Positions 16,723-25,538 of a stretch of DNA of 64,000 nt are shown piece by piece; positions within the stretch are counted from its first letter, which is position 1, and each line of letters opens with the position of its first letter. The stretch comes from Thermohalobaculum sp039028795 (GTDB taxonomy: Bacteria > Pseudomonadota > Alphaproteobacteria > Rhodobacterales > Rhodobacteraceae), in NCBI GenBank assembly GCA_039028795.1, contig JBCCHJ010000020.1, positions 1 to 64,000 on the forward strand, written 5' to 3'. Below the pieces are notes generated by a model. That model did no database searches, was not told the origin of the DNA, and worked only from the letters and a program-made list of their open reading frames with translations. Both the position numbers and the translations under genes were made by a program.

Positions 16723-17556
16723 ATGAAACGGATAAAACAGACCTTTGCGGATCCCCGCCACGGGCAGATCCTGGCGCTCAGCACATTGATTTCGCTGGGA
16801 ATTTGGGCCTATGCGTTCGAGATGCCGTGGTGGCGGCCGGTGACTGCTTTGGGCGTCGCGATTGCGGTGCAGTTCGCGGTAGCCCGAGTCATGCACTTTC
16901 GCTTTGATTGGCGCTCCGCCGCGATCTCGGCATTATCTCTGACGCTGCTGCTGCGGACTGAGGGACCCGGGCTGGTCGCCCTGGCCGCAACCCTCGCGAT
17001 CGGATCCAAGCTGATCCGTTGGGACGGGCGGCATTTCTTCAACCCCACGGCCTTTGCTATCGTACTGACAGTGCTGGCTTTTCCCACCGCATGGGTGTCC
17101 CCTGGCCAATGGGGCACCGCAGGGTGGATCGCCGTGGTCGCAGCCGGCGCTGGGCTGGCCGTGACCTACGGCGCACGGCGGTTCGAGGTCCCGGCCCTGT
17201 TCCTGGCCTTCTGGGCCGCGCTGTCCTTCGCACGGGCCTGGTACTTAGGCGATCCCATGGCGATCCCGCTGCACCAGATGTCATCCGGTGCCCTGGTCGT
17301 CTTCGCCTTCTTCATGATTTCCGACCCCATGACTGCCCCCTGGAACCCCGTCGCCCGGGCTGCTTGGGTCGGTTTGGTCGCCGTCACCGGATTCATGTTG
17401 CAAATCAACTGGATAGTCGACGCAGGCCCCCTGTTCGGCCTGGTTCTGATGGCCCCGTTGGTGCCTGTCCTTAACCGCCTTTTCCCCTCCCGCGCGCTGA
17501 CATGGCGCCTTCACCCGAATGCAAAGCAAGGAGATCCCCAATGCGCAGTACCTTAA
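16723..17556 (+). CDS. RnfD/NqrB-like membrane protein
   Basis: 277 residues with about eight transmembrane helices. The sequence HFFNPTAFAIVLTVLAF, the region around SPGQWGTAGW and the loop FFMISDPMTAPW are typical of the RnfD/NqrB family, where a Thr near this position can carry covalent FMN. Here the D-P-M-T-A-P loop keeps the Ser/Thr-rich site. No other rnf or nqr genes are nearby, so it is not part of a normal Rnf complex. Its stop codon lies 16 nt inside the following DUF2330 gene, implying a two-gene unit. Confidence 0.75.
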   Translation: MKRIKQTFADPRHGQILALSTLISLGIWAYAFEMPWWRPVTALGVAIAVQFAVARVMHFRFDWRSAAISALSLTLLLRTEGPGLVALAATLAIGSKLIRWDGRHFFNPTAFAIVLTVLAFPTAWVSPGQWGTAGWIAVVAAGAGLAVTYGARRFEVPALFLAFWAALSFARAWYLGDPMAIPLHQMSSGALVVFAFFMISDPMTAPWNPVARAAWVGLVAVTGFMLQINWIVDAGPLFGLVLMAPLVPVLNRLFPSRALTWRLHPNAKQGDPQCAVP

Positions 17557-18881
17557 GACGCTGCCTAAAAGCCTGCGCCGTGACAGCGGCACTGGTCCTG
17601 GCCCCCGGAGCTGCCAACGCATTCTGCGGCTTCTATGTCGCCAAAGGCGATAGCGAGCTTTTCAACGAAGCCTCGAAGGTCGTGATGGTCCGCGATCAGG
17701 ACCGCACGGTCATCACCATGGCCAACGACTTCCAGGGCGACGTCAAAGACTTCGCAATGGTCATCCCGGCCCCAACTGTTCTGAAACGCGAACAAATCCA
17801 TGTCTCCGAGAACGCGATCATCGAGCATCTTGATGCCTTCACCGCCCCGCGTCTGGTCGAGTATTTCGACCCAAATCCGTGCGAACAAAGACGCTATGAA
17901 CTGAATGACATTGTGAGCCTACAAGCGGCACCAGTTGCCGAATCCGAAGACAGCGCCATCCGCGCCAAGTCCTTAGGCGTGAAGATCGAGGCCGAATACA
18001 CCGTCGGCGAATACGATATCCTGATCCTCAGCGCCAAAGAATCAGACGGTCTGGAAACCTGGCTGACCGAAAACGGCTATCGCATTCCCGACGGCGCAAC
18101 GGATGTGCTGGGGTCTTACATCAAGCAGGGCATGAAGTTCTTCGTCGCCCGCGTGAACCTGGAAGAACATGCCAAGACCGGTCGCACGTTCCTGCGCCCC
18201 CTGCAGATCGCCTTTGAATCCGAAAAGTTCATGCTGCCGATCCGACTGGGTACCGTGAACTCGAAGGGCAAGCAGGACCTGATCTTGTGGACCCTGACGC
18301 GCACAGGCCGGGTCGAGACCGCAAACTACCGGACAGAGCGCATGCCCACGGGTCAGACGATCCCGACATACATCAAGAATGACTTCGGTCCGGCCTATAA
18401 AGCGATTTATGGCACCGCCGTCGACCGTGCCGGGGGCGCGGGCGTCCTGATGGAATACGCCTGGGACATGGGATGGTGCGACCCCTGCGCAGCCGATCCA
18501 CTGTCTGCCCGCGAATTGCGCGAATTGGGTGTCTTCTGGGTTGACAAGGATGGTGGCCGCGGCGGCGCGCAGGATGTCTTCGTCACGCGTTTGCATGCCC
18601 GGTATGATGCGGAAAGCTTCCCCGAAGACCTGCGCCTGATCGAAACCGGGGACCGCGAAAACTTCCAGGGCCGGTATGTCCTGCAGCACCCTTGGAAGGG
18701 CAATGACAATTGCGAAGCCGCCAAGGAATACCGGGCCAGCCTGCCGGAGCGGTTCGAAAAAGAAGCCCAAGTGCTGGCCAATCTGACGGGCTGGAGCGTC
18801 GAGGAAATCCGGGCCGAGATGACTAAGGCCGGTATGACCCCTGGCGAGATCAAACCCTGGTGGGAAAAGATCTGGGATTGA
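17541..18881 (+). CDS. DUF2330 secreted protein
   Basis: 446 residues. A Sec signal peptide (CLKACAVTAALVLAPGAANA) is followed by FCGFYVAKGDSELFNEASKVVMVRD, the signature start of DUF2330, and the TVITMANDFQGDVKDFAMVIPAPTV block. Two Cys pairs (MGWCDPC and others) could form disulfides or bind a ligand in the periplasm. AAGGAG precedes the ATG at 17541. No biochemical function is established for the family. The overlap with the RnfD-like gene suggests that the soluble partner works on the outer face of that membrane protein. Confidence 0.8.
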   Translation: MRSTLRRCLKACAVTAALVLAPGAANAFCGFYVAKGDSELFNEASKVVMVRDQDRTVITMANDFQGDVKDFAMVIPAPTVLKREQIHVSENAIIEHLDAFTAPRLVEYFDPNPCEQRRYELNDIVSLQAAPVAESEDSAIRAKSLGVKIEAEYTVGEYDILILSAKESDGLETWLTENGYRIPDGATDVLGSYIKQGMKFFVARVNLEEHAKTGRTFLRPLQIAFESEKFMLPIRLGTVNSKGKQDLILWTLTRTGRVETANYRTERMPTGQTIPTYIKNDFGPAYKAIYGTAVDRAGGAGVLMEYAWDMGWCDPCAADPLSARELRELGVFWVDKDGGRGGAQDVFVTRLHARYDAESFPEDLRLIETGDRENFQGRYVLQHPWKGNDNCEAAKEYRASLPERFEKEAQVLANLTGWSVEEIRAEMTKAGMTPGEIKPWWEKIWD

Positions 18882-18897
18882 TCCTTCGGTGTGCGTT

Positions 18898-18926
18898 GCG
18901 GGGGCCTTGCCCCCGCGCTCTTTCTT
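18898..18926 (+). terminator. Intrinsic terminator after DUF2330 gene
   Basis: GCGGGGGC (18898-18905) and GCCCCCGC (18909-18916) form a perfect 8-bp stem with a CTT loop, followed by CTCTTTCTT. It overlaps by 2 nt the stop codon of the convergent gene that ends at 18925. Confidence 0.8.
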
Positions 18927-19647
18927 AACGTTTGCTCCACGATACCCAGAGTTCAGCCGCACTAGGACCCTCCCAACGACACCAAATGTTGTCGCCCGCA
19001 GCGCCGGGTCCTAGATCCGCGAGTGTGAAGGGAACTGGGTTGGCATCTCCGTTGTTTGCGATGACAAGCCCTGCGCCAGTTGGCGGTTCTTGTTCGCCGC
19101 CTCGGGCGACCAGTAAGCAACCGCGCGTGTGCGGATAGTTCTGTTCGTGCAGAACTGTGTCACCGCCAGAAGCGCTGATCGTGATCGAGTTCATTCGCGC
19201 CAATTCGTTGGTGCCTTCCAGCCGGACGAACACCCTGCTGGCGGTACCCGGAGCAACAAATTCCAAACTTGTCACGCCAGTCGTCGTAACGGCTTGCGAC
19301 GTAAAGAGCGCCGGGGTTGGCAACAGATCGAAGACGAGCATACTCAACCCCGACGACGGTAGAGTATCCACATCGATTTCTACCCGATATCGCGCACCGG
19401 GTACTGTCGGCAAACTTTGATAGATCTGAGCGCGATCTGCAAACACAACGGATGCTGGCATCATTACCAGAGCTTCGACGCCAAAAATAACTGAAGCCCC
19501 GTTATCTAGATCTTGGGTCCAATGGCGCTCGATCGGGACTCCTCCGCCAGAAATACCAATTGGGCGGGCCTGAAAGGTGATAAATGAGGGTCGTTGACTA
19601 GTGACTTTGACCCAGTTGTCTCCAACGGTCAGAATTTGTTCGGGCAT
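18925..19647 (-). CDS. Hypothetical beta-sandwich protein (240 aa)
   Basis: No signal peptide at the N-terminus (MPEQILTVGDNWVKVTSQ). The middle (PGARYRVEIDVDTLPSSGLSMLVFD, then LEFVAPGTASRVFVRLEG) has the alternating pattern of a carbohydrate-binding-module-like jelly roll. The C-terminus (FTLADLGPGAAGDNIWCRWEGPSAAELWVSWSKR) is Trp-rich. Similar pieces occur in phage or surface proteins of marine alphaproteobacteria, but no family is recognised with certainty. The gene is isolated, between convergent and unrelated neighbours. Confidence 0.65.
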   Translation of the reverse strand: MPEQILTVGDNWVKVTSQRPSFITFQARPIGISGGGVPIERHWTQDLDNGASVIFGVEALVMMPASVVFADRAQIYQSLPTVPGARYRVEIDVDTLPSSGLSMLVFDLLPTPALFTSQAVTTTGVTSLEFVAPGTASRVFVRLEGTNELARMNSITISASGGDTVLHEQNYPHTRGCLLVARGGEQEPPTGAGLVIANNGDANPVPFTLADLGPGAAGDNIWCRWEGPSAAELWVSWSKR

Positions 19648-19835
19648 TTCTACTCTTACCTTGCCTCAATATAACCGCCCAGGAAGCTACACCCTTTCGT
19701 AGGGGTGTTGCGTCGATATATCCTTCCGTGCGCTGGTCCCTTTTTCAGCGCAACACTTAGGCCGCAAGAATGGCGGCCATCTCCTGCAGATTTCCGAGTG
19801 CGACTTCGGATTTTAGTACGCGGATCTACCTGATC

Positions 19836-20930
19836 CTAGGTCACCAGGTGCGCCGCCACAGCGCCTTCATCCCAGTCCAGGCCCAGGCCGGACTTGTCCG
19901 GAACGATCAGATCGCCATCCTTCAGAGCATAGGGTTCCTGTAGGACTGGATCTGCCCAGCTTTGCCATTCCAGCCAATGGGCGGTTTCCGTCACGCGCAT
20001 GACATGCGCGCCGACCTCTGGATACAAGTGCGTCGACATGGGCATACCCCAGGCCCCGGCGATGGCCGCGGCGCGCATCCAGCCGGTAACGCCGCCAATG
20101 CGCATGAAGTCGGGCATGGCCAGATCGCAGGCGCCCTTTTGCAAAGCATGGTGCATCTCGCGCGGACCATAGAAGTTCTCTCCAATCATCAGAGGGGTCT
20201 TCAGATCCTTCCGCAATTCGGCATAGCCATCGAAATTGTCATAGACGATTGGCTCTTCGATCCATTCTAGACCCAGGTCGTCCAACTGGCGGCATCGGTG
20301 CATGGCATCCGCTAGATTGAGGCCCTGGTTATAGTCGACCATGATCACGGTGCCGGGACAGGCCTCTTGCACCGCGCGCAGTGTCGCGATGTCCTCTGCT
20401 GGGTCCTCGCGACCAGCGCGGATTTTCAAACCTTTGAAACCCGTGCCCTGCCCTTCGGCTTTCAGTTCGATGGCTTCGGCGGCGATAACTTCTGGCGGAT
20501 GCAACCATCCCCCATTCGAGTTATAGGCCTTCACCGGACCCGGCGTTCCGCCCAGCAGGGTACACAGGGGCAGATTCTGCGCGCGGGCCAGGGTGTCCCA
20601 CACCGCCATGTCCAGACCAGACACCGCGATCATGCTGAGCCCAGCGTAGCCGACAAAGTGCAGCGACTTCGCGGCTTTGTCATATGTCTCAGCAGGTGCA
20701 AGTTGGTGGCCCTTCAACATCTCACCCATATCATTCAGGGCGGGCACCAGATATTTCATCGACTTCGGGACATAGGGTTCCAAATACGCCCGGCCCTGCA
20801 CACCTTCTTCCGTCTGCAGGTCGATCAAAATCAGCGGCCAATGTTCGATGGTTGCAATCCTGGCCTTCACGGGGCGATCCAATTTCAACAGAACCGGCCG
20901 GGCCGTAAGAGAGTGAAGGGTCAGGGTCAT
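19836..20930 (-). CDS. Enolase-superfamily enzyme (mandelate racemase/MLE type)
   Basis: 364 residues. The catalytic K-x-K of the mandelate racemase group reads KIR (GFKGLKIRAG), with K kept and the second K replaced by Arg. Metal ligands lie in VDYNQG, WIEEPI and IGENF. The catalytic His of the barrel is in MSTHLYPEVGAH. This pattern fits mandelate racemase-like enzymes that abstract a proton alpha to a carboxylate. The substrate is unknown. It is an independent gene, not adjacent to the dehydratase at 8704. Confidence 0.85.
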   Translation of the reverse strand: MTLTLHSLTARPVLLKLDRPVKARIATIEHWPLILIDLQTEEGVQGRAYLEPYVPKSMKYLVPALNDMGEMLKGHQLAPAETYDKAAKSLHFVGYAGLSMIAVSGLDMAVWDTLARAQNLPLCTLLGGTPGPVKAYNSNGGWLHPPEVIAAEAIELKAEGQGTGFKGLKIRAGREDPAEDIATLRAVQEACPGTVIMVDYNQGLNLADAMHRCRQLDDLGLEWIEEPIVYDNFDGYAELRKDLKTPLMIGENFYGPREMHHALQKGACDLAMPDFMRIGGVTGWMRAAAIAGAWGMPMSTHLYPEVGAHVMRVTETAHWLEWQSWADPVLQEPYALKDGDLIVPDKSGLGLDWDEGAVAAHLVT

Positions 20931-21005
20931 GCAGGCCTCGTGATAATCAAGGCCGCATGGTATCGAAGCAGAAATCTAGGTGGAAGCCGCCCGGCTGATA
21001 TCGGT

Positions 21006-22364
21006 CTAGGTCGGCTGGTACAGCTCACTTTCGGCGCCTAGATATCCATCCCAAGCGAACCAGTACGCGACGTGGCCGGGCATGCGGGGCAGCTTTTCCC
21101 CCGTCGGTCCGATCAAGGCATCTTCGGTAATCTGCCAAGCCCCGCCCGGCCCATTAATGCCCTCAGCGCTGCCGGAAAATTCCAGATCACCACGATCATA
21201 GGCCCGTACCGTTCGCGTCATGGCGTTGCCGATCAGGACGACGTTGGACAACCCGACTTGATCATTGATCACCGCTTGATTCGCGAAGGCGGTGATCGGC
21301 CATGCCTTCGCCCCGCCCGCAACGCGAATGCCATAGACGAAGTCCTTTTGCCGAAGCCGGGTCTGGTCGACAATCGTCGGAAACATTAGATCAGGCGAGG
21401 CGAAATAGTCGCGGTAGACAACCCCCGAACCATAATCACGCGAGAAACCGGTCTCGATATCCAGAACCTGCGTCCCAGGGTTCTGCGCCTTCCAATTGGC
21501 CCAGGACGTGATTGTGACTGGCCGGATCTTCAGTTTAATCCCGGAGTGGGCCAGAGGGCCGCCTACGGGCTCACCCGTGAACTGGTTCCACAGGCTGTTT
21601 GTCGCGTGATCGTACATCAGCTTATTGGAGCGATAGAGGAACCCGGACGAGCCGAAGACGAACGGTTGTTCTCTTCCCTCGACCTCTGTTTCGAACAAGA
21701 TCCCAGCGCCGCACAACGTGCAGTAAGCCAAAGCCACGGGAACGCCGCCGATCACGTCGTTGAACATCTCGTGCCAACCCATAATGCGCAGGGGATAGGC
21801 CCGCGCATCGCCGTTGATCTCAACCCCGAAGACCAGATCTTCATCCAACAGGTAATCCGCGTCCGCCGCCGGGATCAGTTTGGGATCGTCCAGCGATGGA
21901 ATGCCACCGACTTTGACGCCGCCCCAGGTGATTTCTTCAAACCGGATGCGCAGTTCTTCGCGGTCATTTGGTTCTTTGAAGAAGCCCAGGAACCGCGGGT
22001 CGATGCTGGCCCAGAACCACGTCTTCAGATCATAAAAGCTGGGATGCGGGATGATCTCGGGATGCGCTTCCTGGTAGAGCAGCGCTTCACGCCAGGTGTT
22101 GATTTCTTCGCCCGCCAGTTCCGACAGTGTTTCGCGGATCAGGACATGTTCGCCGCCAATGCGCATGAACAGGACCAGTGACGGGATGACGTCCTTCTTG
22201 CCACGCAGCAGGATCTTTTCGGCCGCCGCGGCCCGGTCGTCATGCTCACCAATCAGAAGCTGTCGGCTGATATCGAACAGATCTTCTTCCTCTGCCATCG
22301 CCGGGGTATTGAACAGAAAGATCGACAAGATCAGTGCGCCGAGGCGCGTCAGTAGGTTGGGCAT
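21006..22364 (-). CDS. DUF3179 secreted protein
   Basis: 452 residues. A Sec signal peptide (LLTRLGALILSIFLFNTPAMA) is followed by a helical region and then the DUF3179 core: DLVFGVEINGDARAYPLRIM, GWHEMFNDVIGGVPVALAYC, then the CTLCGAG cysteine motif. The two Cys suggest metal, heme or disulfide chemistry in the periplasm. The family has no assigned reaction. It lies 75 nt upstream of the enolase-superfamily gene on the same strand, so co-transcription is possible. Confidence 0.82.
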   Translation of the reverse strand: MPNLLTRLGALILSIFLFNTPAMAEEEDLFDISRQLLIGEHDDRAAAAEKILLRGKKDVIPSLVLFMRIGGEHVLIRETLSELAGEEINTWREALLYQEAHPEIIPHPSFYDLKTWFWASIDPRFLGFFKEPNDREELRIRFEEITWGGVKVGGIPSLDDPKLIPAADADYLLDEDLVFGVEINGDARAYPLRIMGWHEMFNDVIGGVPVALAYCTLCGAGILFETEVEGREQPFVFGSSGFLYRSNKLMYDHATNSLWNQFTGEPVGGPLAHSGIKLKIRPVTITSWANWKAQNPGTQVLDIETGFSRDYGSGVVYRDYFASPDLMFPTIVDQTRLRQKDFVYGIRVAGGAKAWPITAFANQAVINDQVGLSNVVLIGNAMTRTVRAYDRGDLEFSGSAEGINGPGGAWQITEDALIGPTGEKLPRMPGHVAYWFAWDGYLGAESELYQPT

Positions 22365-22462
22365 GGGCCATCTCCGTCCTTTGACGGCAACGATAACCGG
22401 GTCTCAGAGGCTTCGCAGCCAATGTGTCCCGGTCTCACCCAATCTTGTGAGGGCGTGAGGTA

Positions 22463-24043
22463 TTACGCCGCAAGCTTCCCGGCCAGACCGTCATCGATGA
22501 GGGCGATGGTCTCAGGCACTCCGTAGAGCTCGATGAATCCGCCGAACCGGGGACCTTGAGAGGCGCCCAACAGAACCTCGTAAATCGCTTTGAACCAGTT
22601 TCGCAGCGGATCAAAGGCGTGGTCGTTGCCGACCGCGAAGACGATGTTCTGCAGATCCTCGGCATCGCCGGGTCCCTGGTAGGATGCCAGCCGATCGCGC
22701 AAATCTGTCAAAGCCGCCCGTTCCTGATCGGTTGGGTCGCGATAGGTTTTTGACGGCTTCACAAAGTCCTGGAAGTAACGCACGGCGAAGCCTGCAGCCG
22801 CGTCCAGCGCGGGGTGCGTTTCTGCCGTTGCCTCTGGCGCGTATTTCCGGATGAAGCCCCAAAGCGTTTCCTTGTCTTCGGCCGACGCGGCCGACGCGAG
22901 GTTCAGCAACATCGAAAACGGTACGGCCAGATCAGATGCCGGGGGCTGGCCGCGATGGATGTGCCAGACCGGGCTGGCCAATTGCTTGCCCAACTCCAGA
23001 TCCGGGAAGCCACGCAGATGCTGGTGGTACTCGTCTACCGCGCGCGGGATCACGTCCCAATGCAACCGCTTCGCCGAGCGGGGCTTCTGAAACATGTAGA
23101 GGCTTAAGGATTCCGTCGCCGCATAGGTCAGCCATTCATCGATGGTCAGACCATTTCCCTTGGACTTGGAAATCTTCTGGCCTTCACCGTCAAGAAACAG
23201 CTCATAAACATAGTGTTCCGGCGCTTTCATGCCCAGGATCTCACAAATCCGGTCATAGACCGGCGCGTTCGAGGAGTGATCCTTGCCGAACATCTCGAAA
23301 TCCACGCCCAAGGCCGCCCAGCGGGCGCCGAAATCGGGCTTCCACTGCAGCTTCACCTGGCCTCCCGTGACCGGCAGGGTCACCTCGGTGCCGTCCTCAT
23401 CGTCGAAGGTAATCTCTCCCTTGGCGGGGTCGACGTTCTTCATCGGAACATAAAGCACCCGGCCCGTGGTCGGGCTGATCGGCAGGAATGGTGAGTAAGT
23501 TTGCTGGCGTTCCTCACCCAGCGTCTTCAGCATGACGCCCATGATGGCGTCGTACTTTTCCGTCGCCCGCAGCAGAACTTCATCGAACTGCCCGGACTTA
23601 TAGAATTGGGTCGCGCTAATGAATTCGTATTCAAACCCGAATTGATCCAAAAACGCGTTAAGCTTCGCGTTGTTGTGGTCGGCAAAGCTGTCATGGGTGC
23701 CGAACGGGTCCGGAACCGCAGAAAGGGGTTTTTGCAGATGTTCCGCCAACGCATCTGGGTTCGGCACGTTTTCTGGCACTTTGCGCATGCCATCCATATC
23801 GTCGGAAAAGCAGATGAGCCGGGTCGGGATGTCCGACAGTGCCTCAAACGCCCGGCGTACCATGGTCGTGCGTGCGACCTCTCCGAACGTTCCGATGTGC
23901 GGCAACCCCGAAGGTCCATAACCGGTTTCAAACAGCGCATAGCCCTTTTCCGGCGGCGCCTTGGCGAACCGTTTGACCAGCTTGCGCGCCTCTTCAAAAG
24001 GCCAAGCCTTCGAAGTCATCGCAGCATCACGCAGGGTGGTCAT
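22463..24043 (-). CDS. lysS: Lysine--tRNA ligase, class I
   Basis: 526 residues, the normal length of the archaeal/alphaproteobacterial class I enzyme and unlike the class II LysRS of most bacteria. The HIGH-type motif is HIGT (49-52) and the KMSKS-type motif is KISKS (290-294). It charges tRNA-Lys with lysine. AAGGAG lies 8 nt before the ATG at 24043. It is divergent from allE. Confidence 0.93.
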   Translation of the reverse strand: MTTLRDAAMTSKAWPFEEARKLVKRFAKAPPEKGYALFETGYGPSGLPHIGTFGEVARTTMVRRAFEALSDIPTRLICFSDDMDGMRKVPENVPNPDALAEHLQKPLSAVPDPFGTHDSFADHNNAKLNAFLDQFGFEYEFISATQFYKSGQFDEVLLRATEKYDAIMGVMLKTLGEERQQTYSPFLPISPTTGRVLYVPMKNVDPAKGEITFDDEDGTEVTLPVTGGQVKLQWKPDFGARWAALGVDFEMFGKDHSSNAPVYDRICEILGMKAPEHYVYELFLDGEGQKISKSKGNGLTIDEWLTYAATESLSLYMFQKPRSAKRLHWDVIPRAVDEYHQHLRGFPDLELGKQLASPVWHIHRGQPPASDLAVPFSMLLNLASAASAEDKETLWGFIRKYAPEATAETHPALDAAAGFAVRYFQDFVKPSKTYRDPTDQERAALTDLRDRLASYQGPGDAEDLQNIVFAVGNDHAFDPLRNWFKAIYEVLLGASQGPRFGGFIELYGVPETIALIDDGLAGKLAA

Positions 24044-24201
24044 TGGATCGGCTCCTTATGGGTACGGGGCGCGGTCATACGGCGACCGCCGTCGCCGGTC
24101 AACGTAGAGATCGCAGATGAAAGCGATCTGCCCGTCAAAACGCCTGACCCAGGGCGCATGCTGCCTATTGCGCCTGGTTTCATGGCGGGCAACAGTGCCC
24201 C

Positions 24202-25023
24202 ATGACTTACGCCAGCCCACCTGGGGGCCTACCCCCGCAAGACGCCGCCTTGACCGGCCGAGCCATTTTTACCGAGGCCTATGCTCTGATTCCTGCGGGC
24301 ACCATGCGCGACATCACCGCCAGTTTGTTCCCGGGGTGGGATAAGACGCGCGGTTGGATCATCGCCCGTCCCATGACGGGATTTGCTGAAACCTTCGCCC
24401 ATTATGTCTTGGAGGTTAAACCCGGTGGTGGTGCTCTCGCGCCGGAACCCGACGGCGATGCGGAAGTCGCCTTGTTCGTCACCGAAGGCGCATTGGGTGT
24501 TCTGCTGGATCGATCACGATACCGCCTGGAGGCAGGCGGCTTTGCCTATCTGCCTCCACGGGCGCCCTGGTCAGTGGAGAATTTGGGCGCATCGACAGTG
24601 CGGGTCCATGTGATCCGCAAGCTCTATGAACCAGCGTTCGGCGTCGATGCCCCATCCCCGATCTTTGCGAATGAGGCCGACATCGCACCAACCGCAATGT
24701 CGGACACCGATGGGCGCTGGGCAACGACCCGCTTCATGGAACCGGAAGACCTTAGTCACGACATGCACATCACCATAGTGACGTTGCAGCCCGGCGCGGT
24801 GATCCCGTTCGAAGAAACCCATGTGATGGAACATGGGCTTTATGTGCTGCAGGGTCAGGGGGATTACCTGCTGAATCGCGACTGGTGGCAGGTTGGCCCA
24901 GGCGACTATATGTGGCTGCGCGCATTCTGTCCGCAAGCCTGCAAGGCGACCGGTACCGAGCCGTTCCGATATCTTTTGTATAAAGACGTCAATCGCCATC
25001 CAAAGCTAAAGCCGGGCATATGA
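24202..25023 (+). CDS. allE: (S)-ureidoglycine aminohydrolase (bicupin)
   Basis: 273 residues in two cupin halves. The second half keeps the metal site: VIPFEETHVMEHGLYVLQG (E-x-x-H-x-x-E-H) with the later GDYMWL strand. AllE releases ammonia from ureidoglycine to give ureidoglycolate in purine/allantoin catabolism. Its stop overlaps the start of allA by 4 nt (ATGA), and AllA consumes its product. No allantoinase or allantoate hydrolase gene is within the window. Confidence 0.88.
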   Translation: MTYASPPGGLPPQDAALTGRAIFTEAYALIPAGTMRDITASLFPGWDKTRGWIIARPMTGFAETFAHYVLEVKPGGGALAPEPDGDAEVALFVTEGALGVLLDRSRYRLEAGGFAYLPPRAPWSVENLGASTVRVHVIRKLYEPAFGVDAPSPIFANEADIAPTAMSDTDGRWATTRFMEPEDLSHDMHITIVTLQPGAVIPFEETHVMEHGLYVLQGQGDYLLNRDWWQVGPGDYMWLRAFCPQACKATGTEPFRYLLYKDVNRHPKLKPGI

Positions 25024-25502
25024 CGGTTCTGACGCCCGAGCCGCTGACGGCAGCGGCCTTCACGCCATTCGGAACTGTAATACAGACCGAGAACGCACGC
25101 TCTTTTTCGATAAACCAGGGCACGACGATGAGGTTCGATCAACTGGCCATGGCTGAAGTCGGCGAAGGCCAGGCAGCGATTTCGATCTTCCGCGGCGCTC
25201 CACGGCCGCACCCGATTGCAATCGAAATGTTGGAGCGTCATCCGCTGGGGTCGCAAGCGTTCTTCCCCTTGACAGATCATAACTGGTTGGTCGTGGTCGG
25301 GTCAGAGCCCAAGGGAGCAGCGCTGAGATGTTTCCACGCACGGGGCGATCAAGGCGTCCAGTATTCCACAGGGATCTGGCATCATCCCTTGCTGGTCTTG
25401 AATGGCAGTCAGGACTTCTTGGTGGTGGATCGATCGGGTCCCGGAGAAAACTTGGAAGAGGTGGTCTTGTCACCGGGCGCCCGGATCAGACTTCGGAACT
25501 AA
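25020..25502 (+). CDS. allA: Ureidoglycolate lyase
   Basis: 160 residues, the usual AllA length. Visible family segments are PLTAAAFTPFGTVI at the start, SIFRGAPRPHPI, MLERHPLGSQAFFPL, and YSTGIWHHPLLVL, which carries the catalytic-site histidines. It splits ureidoglycolate to glyoxylate and urea. It is translationally coupled to allE by the 4-nt overlap, so the pair performs two consecutive steps of ureide breakdown. Confidence 0.92.
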   Translation: MTVLTPEPLTAAAFTPFGTVIQTENARSFSINQGTTMRFDQLAMAEVGEGQAAISIFRGAPRPHPIAIEMLERHPLGSQAFFPLTDHNWLVVVGSEPKGAALRCFHARGDQGVQYSTGIWHHPLLVLNGSQDFLVVDRSGPGENLEEVVLSPGARIRLRN

Positions 25503-25538
25503 CCGAGTAGCACGCTCCACCACCGTGGTTTGCTGACG

